DNA of 64,000 nucleotides from Fennellomyces sp. T-0311 (GCA_025266875.1 JALLLT010000004.1:124001-188000); one strand, 5' to 3'; shown: positions 11,699 to 24,223, counted from the first letter of the stretch. The notes: generated by a model not told the origin, from the sequence alone. A program made the numbers and translations.

Positions 11699-13737
11699 AC
11701 AGTGCTTCATTACTCAAGTATCTTTTACCTTTTGGATCCTATGCCTTTCAGTTTCTTTTTCCTCCCTTTATCTTATATCAACCTTTATTCATACAGGCCT
11801 TCCTTTTTCTCAGTAGGGTTTTTTCAGATATGGAATCAACTTTTTTGATCGTATATCTATACATTTGTACCGCAAAGAAGCGATTGACATACCTATACGG
11901 ACAGGTCAATTAGCCTTCCGAATAAAATTCATATTTTTCAACCAGCATCAAAGACAACCAGTTTACCATATACAGTGGCAAAATTACCATAGATATTCAT
12001 ACCAATCATTGACAGATCTCGATAATGTAATCTCTGTATAAGCTTGTACATATTTTTCGGATTGCATGCTATCGAAGCACATCTTTTGTATAGATAAAAG
12101 CATATTGCTTCTATATTATGTACATTTGATGGAAAACAATCGAATGGCGTAGCCTTTTAGATATCTTCATTATATTGTCGTTTTATTAAAATTATTTCAT
12201 CAGTATCAAGAGCGCTCTGATATGAATCTACTATGTAACATTAACACACGATGCAAAAGTGATTAAAAGTTTAAACAGATCTCGATAATAAGGCTTAGCA
12301 CTCTCATTACCACGCTTAAAATCCATTTTTTCGATAACCCTTTAATTGCTTTCATCTCTGTAAAATATATCTATATACGTAGCGAAATGATACCCATATA
12401 GGCAGGTTTTTGAGACGAGTTATGTACCGTTGCTTGAAGCGACTTTCACAGCTCTTCCTGACCGCAATTTCATGACTAGCAGCGACTCCTAGACGTAAGC
12501 GCCATGATTAATGGCTCTTGTGAATTTAGTCCTTGTACCGATTCTGATCGTGACCAACGATTCCTCGGCTACCATCATTCCAGTTCAATCGATAAAAGTT
12601 ACCTTGGGTAAATAAACCAGTCAACGAAACTTTATCAGAAGCACTCCCCTCACAATTTTTCCGACACGTGAGATGGTGGGCTGTAGTTGATGCAGGCGTT
12701 CATGGTTGGCATTACAGAAAGAAGTAGGGGCGTGTGTCAGGTGTTGGTTGACCACTCAACCTGTTAATATCAATAGAATTCCATTAGAAATCGGTTGCTT
12801 GGTTTTGGATACCTGCCACCGCGTGATTACCGTTCTACACGGCACTTTTATGAAACGCAATTTTGAACTTGATAAAGCTACATAATGATTCTCAATTATT
12901 TTCTCCAAGGAGTACCTTTTTAAACAATAGTAAAGCTCATCATTTCAGCCCTAAAAGATACTATAGCTACTTACAGGTGCCTAGAACGCTTCATTTACAT
13001 TATCGACTTTATATCCAAAAGTGCTTTACACCGATCTCTTCGGATAACGTAGTACTCGATATATTTTAAAGTACCATTCATACCAATGGCACAGTGGCTA
13101 TTTTTACCCTCATTTTTCTGTAGTAACAGCAGACAGCATAAAGTGTGTATGTGCGCAAATCTCACATGGAGTCTGGACAGTAAATTCGTGCTACCCTCTT
13201 CTGACTGAGTTACTTTTTTTCATACTCTTGTATAATCCAGCCGTGGTATCCCAGTAGGATTTTTTTTAAGACTGGACTGGGGACTCCATAGATCAAATAT
13301 TCATTAATTATCGATTATCAGTATCACTTCAAAAATTTAAATAGACGTGAACTCACTACCAAAATATAAAAGCTCACAGTGCTTTTCTTATTTTTCGTTA
13401 GGGTGACACACGAGCGATCGAATTCCAATGATGCGCATATGATTCATAATTCCATTTCTTTTCCCTTTAGGCGACCCCTCCCATAGCGTATGCGTCTAAA
13501 TAATACAAGTATAATGCGCAATTTTGTGCACGTATCTAGAAAATGCTGACCGTGGTTAGCATTTAGTGTTACACGAAAGGAGGCCATTTGCGGTAAAAAT
13601 ATTTTCATTTCTCATTTTAACTGCTTTAGTTAATATTAGTGTTACAGCCTTTCTTTGAACACGAGGCTTTGGAGAAAACATAAAAGCCAAACAAAGAAAT
13701 ATTCCCTCAGTCTGCTCTCTTTCTACTCACTGCCGCC
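11699..13737. other. Gene-free AT-rich stretch upstream of the P450 gene
   Basis: Nothing supported is seen except a possible TATA element, CATAAAAG, at about 13679-13686. It lies about 55 bp upstream of the P450 start, which itself sits in a good Kozak-like context (CCGCCATGC). Confidence 0.5.
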
Positions 13738-15386
13738 ATGCCGTCCTATGGTCTACCCTCTTCGCTCTGGGATCAAGGCACCAGCATCCTTTCCAATGCT
13801 TCCGATACATTATTAAAATACTCGAACGCCAGCGAAAAAAGACGATTTGCCATAACCACAGTATCTGTGGTATTCAGTTCGTATGTGTTGTGGAAAGTCC
13901 TGTTCCGCAAGCGTCCACCACCAAATCAAGTCAAGCTTGTATCTGGTGGACTTCCGTACCTTGGTCATCTTCCAGAGATCACTCGAGATCCAGTTGCATT
14001 TATCAATCGATGCAAAAAAGAAAACGGACCTGCATTCCGCATACATATGAATGGGCAAGAGATTTATGTCTTGACCGGCACGTTGATTCAACAGATGCTT
14101 CGCGCGCCAAAGTACTTTGATTTTGTCGAAGGAATTCAATCGATCGTACCCATTGACCGAGCCATTCATGTATCGTACGACCACAAGTTTAAAGGAGAAG
14201 AATTGACTCGCCGGGATAAGCATCCAGGTATTACATTTTCTTTATTTCTCGGTGATACGAAATGGGCTAATAAATCCGCGCAGTAATATATCCGATCAAG
14301 CACAATTTTACGGCTCATCAAATCCATGTATTCTCAGAGCGTATCCAGCTTGGGCTCAGCAAGGCGCTCGGCAATCTATTGAATCTGAACCCAGGCGAAA
14401 AGAAGATTGTACCTGTATGGGATATCTTGTCATTAACGGTATCTCAAATTTCGTGTCTTTGCTTTGCTGGCAACAACGTCGGTGCCAACCAGGATTTGGT
14501 CCGGGCAATGGCATCGTTTACTCAAAACGTGATCCGAACCGGTATGGCATTAGCGATACTTCCCGGATGGATCGCTGATTTTGTGGCCAAACGGTACCTC
14601 TCGGTTGAGCCGCAAATCGATCTCATCATGGAATTGCTTGTGCCTGAACTAGAAAAGATCCGGTCCGGAGAACTTGTGTACGATCAACCAACGTTCAGCG
14701 TGATGACGCTTGATCTACCCAAAGCAAACGGAAGATCGCGTACACCTAAAGAAGCTGCGTTTCATTTCAAAGACGTTGCATTGGCCAGTATCCATACCAC
14801 AACACAATTTGCGTCATTCACGTTGCACGAGCTTGCCTGTCGTCCAGCACTGGTCGCCGAGCTGCGAGCCGAGATTGAAAAGCTGGACGAGCGAACACCC
14901 GAAAAAATCAGCCAGATCCGATTGTTGGATTCGTTGCTTCGCGAAGTTTTGCGATACAATGTCCATATACTCGGCATGCATCATAAAGTCACTCAAGATG
15001 TGGTGTTGTCGACAGGTGAAATGATTCCACAAGGGAGTCTGGTAATGGGCGCCATGTTTGATGCGCATACAAGTGAAATGATGATCCAAACAACATCCCT
15101 TGGGTTGCCACTGGATCAATTCGATGCTCATCGATACGTGAATGCCGATCCAAACGAAATGTGGAGTTCCTCAGCGGGTGCGGAACTGATGACGTTTGGA
15201 ATGTTTGCGCATGCTTGTCCTGGCCGATTCTTTGCAGTCAGCGAGATAAAGTATATCATTGCCGAATTGATCATGCGGTACAATATTAGTACGCAGTCAG
15301 GCCAGCGAGCCAAGGACTTTTTGCTCAGGGGTATGACTCGATTCCCTCCGCGCGAGCCTCTGGTATTTGAAGGCAGAAGTTCGTAG
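13738..15386 (+). CDS. Cytochrome P450 monooxygenase, ent-kaurene-oxidase-like class
   Basis: Predicted microsomal haem-thiolate monooxygenase that hydroxylates a hydrophobic substrate using a P450 reductase; the substrate is unknown. Two exons, 13738-14227 and 14284-15386 (56-nt GT-AG intron), give 530 residues, normal for the superfamily. The N-terminus carries one hydrophobic anchor (about residues 38-56) followed by a basic and proline hinge (K-R-P-P-P). The I-helix reads A-S-I-H-T-T-T, the form found in CYP68/CYP503-type fungal P450s rather than the usual A-G-x-D-T. The K-helix E-x-x-R is E-V-L-R. The haem loop is F-G-M-F-A-H-A-C-P-G-R-F-F, with the ligand Cys near residue 475; Phe-Ala replaces the usual G-x before His. 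Mucorales CYP509 members are a plausible home. There is no neighbouring pathway gene, so I infer no cluster. Confidence 0.88.
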
Positions 15387-15950
15387 GTATTTTTATGCAA
15401 TGCATAGGAATATCGAGCTGTAAATCTATTCCGTATGAAATAAAATTCTTAATGGTCATAACAGGATGTTTACCAGCAACCGCCAGATTGTCTGTCATAA
15501 TGCAGGATGCGAGGACCCTCCCCTTTCATGTTGTCGACTCTGCTAGTTTTTAAAGAGCAAAAAATCTCCAGATAATTTAAAAAAAGGCGTTGTCTGTGCA
15601 ATGCATTTCGGTACTCGAGAGCCGTGCCGATGTTGTAGGCATGGCGACGGTGATTCCAACATGACTACGCTCCGATAATTCACATAATTAATATCAATTC
15701 AAATCTTGGTGGTATCTGATGCTTGGGTGTGTGTCTCTATATCGATCACTGTGGCACCTTTATGTTGCTTCGTCCGATTCCAACAGCCGGCTATTCGAGG
15801 CGATTGAAGAAGCTACTTTACAAATGGATATATAATAGTCTGGTATACATGGCTGCCACTGTTGGTGCAACGCAATTTATACAGCATACGATGGCAACGA
15901 AGTTAAACTTGTTTGCTTCCACACTCCATTTCCGGAAACAGACGAGCATC
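15387..15950. other. Intergenic stretch
   Basis: This lies between the P450 stop and the 3' end of the F-box pseudogene, which point toward each other. I see no gene; the 86-codon frame at 15723-15983 partly overlaps the pseudogene antisense and has no recognisable content. Confidence 0.5.
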
Positions 15951-17513
15951 TTACCAATGAGATCTTCTTGCCTTTGGCGATAAACTCCATGACCCGTTAT
16001 CGGTAATGCATCCGTTGTTCGCAACATGCAAGTTAGACAAATGCTCGACCGCTTCCAGCTCATAAAGGACGGCATCCTCCAGACACTCCACATGAATCAG
16101 CGACAGCGATTCCAGCGGTTTACCCCTGAGTTTTCTGGCCAGTCCCAGCAATCCTTTGGTATCAATGTTGCCATTTATAGTGCATATTACTAAAACACGC
16201 GACGACGGCAAATCAGCCAAATGGAACAAGCCTTCGTTCGACATTGGCATATCCAAAAGACACAACTCTCGCAGCGCAGGGTTTGGTACCATCAGGTGAC
16301 ACACGTCTGGTAAAGTCGAGCAGTTTGCGCTTGTCAAACTTGGTCTTTGCATCCGCTTGAGCGAATTGATGCCTTGGATGATTGTTTTGGCTCAGCAAAG
16401 TCGTCCAACAGTAGCTCCAGCTCCAGGCTCTCCAGATCCGGACAGCCGCAAAGGAACGACAACCATTGGCTGGTTGGGAGTAACTGGTCGGAAAGGCACA
16501 ATGCGCTCAACCTAGGGAACTGAATGCTGGATATGGGACTACTGCTGTACTTGAGACCGACAAGCTTCAGATACTGGAGAGTGCTTTGCGTCCGCTCCAA
16601 GAGGGGAATCACTCGTTCTCGACCATCCACGACACCTTGGAATGCAATACCGGAAAATGGTCTGGGGTCGTTTGATGGGTTCGCTCCATGGCAACCACGT
16701 GGAGTGGTTCGGATGCTCATTTTCTTTCCACGAAATGTACTGCAGTCGTGGGCACGTATCGATCATGGAGATAAAGTCCATTTCTGGGATGTACACGTTA
16801 CTGACTATCCTCGACTGATGAATGGATGTGGCCAACATTTCCAGATCAGGGGAACGTGCAAGGACGCGCTTTTGTCGATGCTCGCAGATGAACGCGTTGT
16901 CCAGATGAAGATAGACGAGTTTGATGGGGCGATCCTCGTCTTTATCCGGCAGCGGGTTGAAGCGCATCATGTATATGTAATCGAGCAAGAGAGTGAGATG
17001 CGTGAAGTTTGGGACAGCGATCCAAGAGCTCATGCTCGTCCATCACCGTTGTGCACATGTTGTTGATTGTGAGCTCCTTTAACGTGTTTCCAAACGCTAT
17101 CACCGCCGAAATAAGCTTGCCAAAGCCATCGGATTGGCTCACACGACTTGTTACATCTGATATCGCATGAATTAGATGCTCGCGCGTTGTGTGCGATCAA
17201 AACCAAAAAAGCTATTACTTAGAAAAGTGAGCTGGCACCCGGTATGCTAGAGTTTTTCGAGGATTTCGCAGGTCGGTCTGCATTGCAATAGGACGCGCCT
17301 TACGTGAGCAAGACAACGTGTCATGCCATCGTTCATGGTTGGCCAAGAATCATGGGCGATGCGCAAGGTGTTCCATGCTTCGGAGACATGATCTGGAATG
17401 GCGTTATACCAGGAACGACACACGCGCATGGATTCCACCTGGTCGCGCTGGGCAAGGTTCGAAAGAATAAGCGCAAGAGTCTCGGGCGGTAAGGTGAATA
17501 TAAAGCTGTGCAT
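15951..17513 (-). pseudogene. Decayed F-box/LRR protein gene
   Basis: It starts at 17513 with a clear F-box (L-P-P-E-T-L-A-L-I-L, then V-C-R-S-W-Y) and continues with LRR-type sequence, for example C-P-x-L-T-H-L-T-L and L-R-E-L-C-L-L-D-M. The reading frame breaks repeatedly: around 17180-17240, at about 17018 (one extra C inside a continuous LRR motif), between 16620 and 16710, and at about 16395. I tested each break for an intron. The last three fall within continuous LRR sequence or lack usable splice sites, so I call a pseudogene with at least three frameshifts. F-box proteins recruit substrates to SCF ubiquitin ligases; this copy probably no longer does. Its start lies only 53 bp after the RXT2 stop on the same strand. 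Confidence 0.7.
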
Positions 17514-17566
17514 TGCAAATGAAACGAAAGAACAAGATCTCTTTATTTGCAAAGAAAAAAAAAAGG

Positions 17567-18738
17567 TTATGCGTGGCGCACCACACGTCGAGATCGGTCT
17601 TGCTCCTTTTTCGCATTCACCTTCAACTGTGTCCACAACGCCTCCTTTTGCATGCTGGCCTTGGTCAGTTTGTCGCGCGCACCTTGTAACCGGGAAAGAT
17701 ACTCGTTGCTAAAGTTGATGTTTTCCTAAAGATCACACCGAGTAAGTCCCTTGCTTCTCTTTTTTTCCAGAGATCAATTACCAGGAGCAATTCGCGCACT
17801 GTGCGTACCACCTCTTGAGCCTCGGTGTCCGGGCCCTCGTCCTGCTGCTGCTGTTCCTCCTCGTCCTCCTCTGGCTTGACCATGGGCTCGTCGGGATCCT
17901 GCTTGGATGGCGAGGCGCGGCCGTTCTGCAGTTTGTCTTGGGCGGGCTGAACAGCTTTGCGCTGTTCGGGGGAGCGTTCAAAAGTGATATCCAGATACTG
18001 CGGATCGTCGCGATGGAGGATGGCGGACAGGCGAGAGAGGATCTTGCAAAAGTTCTTTTCGCCTTCGATGAACTCCATGGCGGTGTGGGCCAGCTCTTCG
18101 ATCTGCGGAGATTTGATGATGCGCTTCAAAGCCGGTCGGTGCACAATGTCGGTGGGATATTCGATGGGACTCAGAATGTCTAAAAAGCGAATACCTTGAG
18201 TTAAACATTAAACACTCGGCTTTTCCTTCCTGCAAATACCTTCAATGTTGATCTGTCGGTATGGATCGTCCTCTTCCGCATCTGATAACTCCTCGTCCAG
18301 GTCTCGTCTACGCCGCTTCACCACCGTTCGTTTCTTGTCGCCTAGGATGTACTAGCCATCCATACTTTTAGAAAAAAAGATGCGCTTGCCGTTGAAAAAA
18401 AAAAGAAAGGTGTTCAAACCTCTTCTTCGTTGGCCAACGTTCGAGGCGCTCGTAACTTGTTTCCTCCAAATTGCGAATCTGTTGCTGCCCAATTGTTCAG
18501 TACTGTCAGTGGGTTAAGGATTCATTGTGTGTTTGAGCATGCCAACGGAATTGTCAAGGGTAAAAAAAAGGATATGTTTGTAGCCGCGATTGTGGGCGAC
18601 CAGACCCACTTGGTCTGTCTCGCCGTCATTGTCGTTGCTTTGAATCCATTTGGAGGAGGGTGGGTTCGTGGGCGGATTGCGATCTGAGGTATTGCTGTTT
18701 GATGCTGCTGGTGCGAAAGGATCACTGACAATGCCCAT
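17567..18738 (-). CDS. RXT2: RXT2-like subunit of the Rpd3L histone deacetylase complex
   Basis: A transcriptional co-repressor subunit acting in the nucleus with the class I deacetylase Rpd3. Exons 18502-18420, 18351-18240, 18179-17782 and 17725-17567 join in frame. Exon 1 starts at 18738 (M-G-I-V-S-D-P-F), but its 3' junction is unresolved because no strong donor in the required phase is visible; this intron spans a poly-T run. The recognisable core is the basic K-R-R-R-R-D-L-D-E-E-L-S-D-A-E-E segment, then D-I-L-S-P-I-E-Y-P-T-D-I and A-M-E-F-I-E-G-E-K-N-F, typical of the RXT2 N-terminal domain. An acidic/Gln-rich linker follows, then a helical tail ending in a basic R-R-V-V-R-H-A. If the intron 17781-17726 is retained, the frame ends at 17665 instead. 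Family assignment is from remembered motifs. Confidence 0.7.
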
Positions 18739-18930
18739 GGTTACTTTTTTTTTAATGGCGAAGAAGTTTAAGAAGCTACAGACAGCGAAGTATGCATTTT
18801 ACTTTGACGCTCAATGGCCCAATTGAAGCTCCGTGTTCTATTTTCTGGTCAGCCCAAAGTGTAAAAAAGAGGTTCTGATTATATTTTTGGAAAGAAAAAG
18901 AGAAAGAGATGGATGGAGGGGTGGATAAGT

Positions 18931-19802
18931 TTATACATATTGCGACAACCAGCGGAAGCCGTCGCCGTAGCCCTGTCTCATTACAACCGAGCACATGAAT
19001 ATTTCGATAGGTCGGATATCTTTAAGAGGTACTTTGCCCTAACAACCCCCAACGCATGATCAGCACACACACCGTCGCTGTCTCTTTCTGAAAAGCAACT
19101 CACCTTGCCGGTCGTCTGGAACATGCCCAGCTGTTGTCGCAGCTCATCCTCACTCACCGCCCCGGGAGCGTCAATCTTGTTGCCGAGAACCAAGAAAGGA
19201 ACGTTCGACAGTTGTTCGATGGCCAAAAGTGCCTAAGAGTATGCACACACACATCTTTAACATCTCGCCCGCCCCCAACAAAGCAGAACGCCAAAAAAAC
19301 AACAAAAAACTTACGTCAAGCTCCGCCTTGGCTTCAGGGAAACGACGATGATCGGCAGAATCCACCAAAAAGACAATGCCAGACACTTCGGGAAAGTAAT
19401 CCCGCCATAATCGACGCGCTTGCTGATGTCCTCCCAAATCGTAAGTTGTGAACTTTACATTACCAATGGCAAGCTCTTCGGAGGCTGAAGCAGACGCGTT
19501 AAGATTTTTCTTTTTTTTTTTGTCCTTGCTTTTCCTGAAAAACCGGAAAGCGCATCTCACTTACTGGGATGGAGTGTGGGTTGCAATGTGGCCAGACGAT
19601 CATTTTTTAACATGTGCAAGAGAGTGGTCTTGCCGGCGTTATCGAGACCCAGAAACAGAATCTTGGCATTCTTATTCAAAAGACCTGCAAGAACCGGATT
19701 AGCCATCCAACACACAGACAGGCACCAAGAAGAAGAAGAAGAAAGCGGTTTCAGTTTACCCAAAGAGGCCAGTACATCGTAGAACCAGTTGATGATGAAC
19801 AT
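18931..19802 (-). CDS. SAR1: SAR1 small GTPase, COPII coat initiator
   Basis: SAR1 recruits the COPII coat to ER exit sites when loaded with GTP by Sec12. Five exons, 19802-19760, 19684-19565, 19484-19315, 19232-19104 and 19038-18931, give 189 residues, the usual length. The start [15 protein letters not shown] is the amphipathic membrane-inserting helix. Nucleotide-binding motifs are G-L-D-N-A-G-K-T-T (P-loop, residues 27-35), D-L-G-G-H (70-74) and N-K-I-D (129-132). The C-terminus [15 protein letters not shown] is nearly invariant in the family. All introns are GT-AG and phases add up. It is single-copy in most fungi and essential in yeast, so this is a reliable anchor. Confidence 0.97.
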
Positions 19803-19959
19803 TGGTGAAACAAAGAAGTCAAGAGAAGGGAGCTGTGCGTCCTGCGGGAAATGATGACGATATGACCGAAAAAACTCCACTTCCGGATCCGCCAATGAGG
19901 GCTGAAGTCAGCTCCCCTTTGGAGTCTGCTTTATTAAAATCATGCGATTGCCAACGCTA

Positions 19960-21526
19960 TCACGCGCGTAACTTTTTCAGGTGCTTTTGAAACTGCAAAA
20001 CCAACCCGATACACAGACACAACCCCCACACGCCCAAGAGCGCCCAATAAAACGCGAGATCTTGGTCCAGTTTCGCTTCAATTTGCTTCTCTAGCCCCGG
20101 ATTCCATTCTCGCATATCCAACGCACCCGCCCGGGTCAAGTTGACGTGTGTGCTTTGCGCCTATCGCTTGGTTAGTCTCTGTAGATGATCCATGAGATAC
20201 CAAAAAAAAACTTACAATCCAAGTCAGACCATTTTCTAACTGCCGAATTTTCGTCATGAACAAACAGTTCAGTACATCAGTGGCTGGCTCCTCGAATACC
20301 GTGCCGCCAAGTGTCGTTTTCAAAAATTGACTGATATGTTCCGTAACCATCGATACCGTGTCATTTGCCGATAGGGCAGCTTGCCGAATGGCACCGAACG
20401 TTCTTTCATTGACATCAGCTTCAGATTGTGCTATCCACGCGTTCAATCCATCCACTGGATACACACCCAGTCCAGCATTATTCCCATCCAACAAGTGTCT
20501 TATCGCTGCCTTTGCCCCATACGACAACGCAATGCCCAGTATGCCCACTACGAGGCAGTAGAGGAGCAAAGGGTGTGTCAAGTAATCCAACCACCATCCC
20601 TTGACATTCTGAGTCTTGGATAGAAACGGTTTTCGATTCACCTGAATGAGTTGGGCCAGCTTTTTCTCAATATTCTTTCGCTCTCCTCGCATATCGCCTT
20701 CTTTGGATGCACCTGTTGCTAAATCAAACGCAAGATTGCGTATCTGTTTGTCGAGTTGCTTGCGTCGATAGCGGATCAATAGGAAATTCATCCCCACGGC
20801 CAGGATGGCCACAGCGATAAACGCCCCCATCAGACCACGCGTGATCACCAGCAATTGGCTTTTTGCTCCGTCTAAACTATCAGAAATAGCCGTCAGGTCG
20901 CAGCCAAAAGAGGGTATATTGCTTGGTTTCCACGAAAGCACGTTGTCATGAACGTGTTGTTTGACTTTATCGAACGGTGCTCGAATCATTTGATCCAAGG
21001 GATCGTCTCCTGTTGTCCATTGGGTTACTTTGGTTTGCACATCCTGCAACGCACTCGTCCAGTTTCCCAGCTGCACATGATTGGCCGGAGAGGCGGTGCC
21101 TCCGAAAAGACGTTCAATGGCTTGCTTGCCATTCTCGACCCCAGACACAATCCCTTCAGTCGCTTGTTGGATGGGTCCGGTTACTTTGGTCACAGCCGAT
21201 AATGCGCCATGGACAGCCAGTCCCAAAAGGCATCGATACGTGGCCTTGTAGGCGTTGATCACCCACAAGATAATTGCTTCCAGTGCTTCAATCATAAACA
21301 CAAGCAGTTTGCCCACGACTTGCACCACCGCGTTGCTCGCTTCCACACTCTCTTGAAGCATGGCCTTGGATGCAGCTTCACATAATCGCTGCGCTTCCTG
21401 TTGAGCGACCAATGTAACGTCTTGGATTGTGGTATGCAGTTGTATCGTGGTTACCAGCAGAGGAATGATCATAAATGTACCCATGTTTAACCACGCCAGT
21501 GCATATTCGTCAAAGATGTTTAGCAT
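19960..21526 (-). CDS. PRM1: PRM1-like plasma membrane fusion protein
   Basis: PRM1 stabilises fusing plasma membranes during mating or hyphal fusion. Two exons, 21526-20216 and 20160-19960, give 503 residues, shorter than ascomycete Prm1 (600 or more). I see five hydrophobic segments, near residues 15-35, 75-100, 235-255, 320-340 and 475-497, with two long extracytoplasmic loops between them. The segment around V-I-N-A-Y-K-A-T-Y-R-C-L with the following hydrophobic stretch matches the conserved second region of Prm1. An in-frame extension to 21694 exists, but it overlaps the last exon of DPP5 and contains poly-A runs, so I start at 21526. The gene lies 92 bp after the DPP5 stop. Name assigned by topology and motif. 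Confidence 0.75.
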
Positions 21527-21618
21527 TTTGATGAGGTAAGAGTTTCTTTTTTTTTCGAAAAGTGGTTTTTGATAAAGAAAAAAAATACAATGATATAATG
21601 ATCCTTTGTGCAAGGTCA

Positions 21619-24223
21619 TTATTGCGTGCCAGGTTGATAGTTGAAAGGTCTCTTTTCCTTTGACGCGTCTTGATGGGTCCATTTTGTGATCCATTCAAGA
21701 ACTATTTTTTTTCACCCTTGTTAGTTTCTTTTTGTACTACCCGCAAGCATGTACGCCTTTACCTTCTTTGTGCCAGCGAATGGAGTTGGCTGGACGCAAC
21801 ACCCAATGGTTTTCATCGGGGAAATAAAGCAAGCGAGAAGGAATTCCTTGGCGTTGCAATGCAGTAAACGTCGACAAACCTTCACCATCGACCAGTCTAT
21901 AGTCGCGTGCACCTATTCGATAACCGTTCATGATTCATGCTCTGCTTAAGCTATTTACTTTTACTTACTGTGAATAACCAAAGTAGGCGTGCGCCAGTTT
22001 TGTACAAAGTTGGATGGAGACCAGCGTTCGTAAACAAGGCGATGGAGTGGGTCAAACGGAACACCACCAAACTGTAGATTATATCGTTTAGCTTCTTTCT
22101 GCATCGATATCAAGCACAACTTTTTGCATTACCTCTCGTTCAGGGAAATAAAGTTCGTCCGTGGTATAGAAGGAGCTGACGGACGAAAACATGCCATCGT
22201 GGTTCACGAAGCACTTGAAACGGTTGCTATGACCATTCAACCAGTTGATCATGTAACCACCGTACGACGCACCCAATCCAGCAACACGATCGGCATCCAA
22301 GAAAGGATAGGTTTCCAAGAGATAGTCAAGACCCTTTTCCAAATCATGGAACGGATGCGAACCCCAATTGTACTGAATGGAATCACAGAACTTTTGACCG
22401 TAGCCCGTGGATCCGTGAGGATTAATAGCAACAGTGACGAATCCGGCACCTGCAAATACTTGGGGATTCCAACGGGTCGACCTAAACCCAGACAAAACGC
22501 GTCAATAAGAAGGCGCAACGTGCCACAGGTGGATTACGTTTACCAGCTATCACCCCAAGCACCTTGAGGACCACCGTGGATCAAGAACGCCACGGGATAC
22601 TTTGCATTCTCATCAAAGTTCGGAGGTTTGACCAACCAACCATGAACAGAGTCACCCAACGCACCGATAAACTCAAATTCCTCTGGTTTCAGGAGATCAA
22701 TGCCGCTCAAACCCTTATCCAGCGCCGAATTAACGCCAGTGGACTGAATATCGCCGGTGGTAACATCCAGCGTATGAACGACATTGGGGAACCGCATGGA
22801 ATTGACGGAAAAGACCACTTTGCCAGATGGCAGGACGGAAATACCAGAGGCAGTGTGATCATGGGTCAACGTGGAGATTTGTTCCGTAGCCACATCGATG
22901 CTGAAAATCTTTTGACGACCGTGCTCTTCGGCTACGGCATAGATTTTGGATCCATCGGGAGAAAAGGCGAGTTCAGACGGACTGCGGTCCCAGGACTCGG
23001 CCACGTACTTGCGCGTGGAACGGTCATACAGCACAATGCGGTTGCGATCGGATTCGTATTGCGGAACCAGCATTTGCAGGTACGACAGTGTGCCTGAAGG
23101 GGTGTACTTGGGTGCGGTGGCGGCGGCGGGAATATCTGCGTTGATGGCAATGGGTCGAGACTTGCCCGTCAACGGAACAATGTACACATGCTTGGATGTT
23201 TGCCACGCATTGTCGGGTGTGGTGATCTTGCTGACGAACGCAAGCTCTTCTCCGTCAGGGGAAATGTCATAATCAGAACTGTCGCCAAAAGGAGTGCAGG
23301 GGGATTCCTGGATTTTTTCTACTTAGCTTTCTTCATATGCGCCTCATTCCCTTTTTTTTACGTACCAGATTGGTGCCTGCCAACAAGTTGCGTGGTTCGC
23401 CAACAACCTTGTATCGACCGTCCGATACTTCCAACTGAACAACAAACAGATTGTTCTTCTTTTCAGCTACGAATGCATCCCAGTGGCTGATATTACATAT
23501 GATCAATCTACTGCCTTTTTTTTTTGTTTCCATATGGATGATACTCACCGAACCATCAAGGTATCATAGGCAACGCCCGAATCTTTCTTGGTCCTTTTCA
23601 ATTCCTCGTCTTGGGTCTTGGTGCCCTCCAACGTGGGTTCTTCGGGATAAACTTGGGCGGAAAAGACCAGCAATTGTTTCTTTGCATTATACCTATTGGC
23701 AAGCCGTTTAGTAAACAACCATCCGTCTAAATCCCGGGATATCTCACTTGATGTTGCCAAAATCAATAGGGAATTGCGTCAGTTGATATGCTTCGGCTTG
23801 ACTTTCCACATTCAATACATAAAGCTGATTCACAGGTTCATTTTCATAATGCTCAAAGTATGCAATGTGTTCATTGTCCAAAAAGAAAGGTTCACTCTGA
23901 GACGCGCCCAATTTCGGTTTCGTCAATGGAGACTTGTCAGAAGAGTTGAGATAAACCAATTCCAAGTTGCTTGCGCTCTAGCAACCATTTTTCGTGTGTT
24001 TAGTTCAAAAGTTTGGCATTGCGTACTACTATTTTTTTTTTACTTGGTCTTGGTCAACATTGTAGGCGGATTGCGAGTAAACTGCCAAGTTTCCGTTGGG
24101 AGAAACTACGGCATGTCCGGGACGCGGTAACGAAACCACATCGAGTGGTTGTAAAGAACGTCCGTTCGTCAGTGTGATTAGTGCTGCTCCTCCGAGAAAG
24201 AGCAAAGCGGTGCGAAGCGTCAT
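21619..24223 (-). CDS. DPP5: Dipeptidyl-peptidase 5, secreted S9 serine peptidase
   Basis: A secreted peptidase that releases dipeptides from peptide N-termini, probably for nutrient uptake. Nine exons, 24223-24044, 23977-23748, 23692-23549, 23486-23366, 23307-22544, 22481-22133, 22071-21969, 21912-21763 and 21701-21619, give 707 residues, the usual length for fungal DppV. Residues 1-21 are a hydrophobic signal peptide ending in T-N-G. A beta-propeller region follows, with S-P-D-G-x-x and S-P-N-G blade motifs. The alpha/beta-hydrolase domain begins near residue 450 with F-L-I-H-G-G-P-Q-G. The triad is visible: Ser552 in G-A-S-Y-G-G-Y-M, Asp634 in A-R-D-Y-R, His666 in D-E-N-H-W. The last exon is small and easily missed; without it the frame stops early in H-A-C-G. 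Confidence 0.92.

Noticed and set aside
17665..17781. RXT2 ending at the stop at 17665
   Set aside because: Splicing 17781-17726 gives a longer, helical, basic C-terminus in frame to 17567, which looks more like real protein sequence.
21527..21694. N-terminal extension of PRM1
   Set aside because: It overlaps the last coding exon of DPP5 on the same strand and contains homopolymer runs, not family sequence.
22124..23097. Long plus-strand frames over DPP5
   Set aside because: Antisense shadows of the DPP5 exons with no independent motif.
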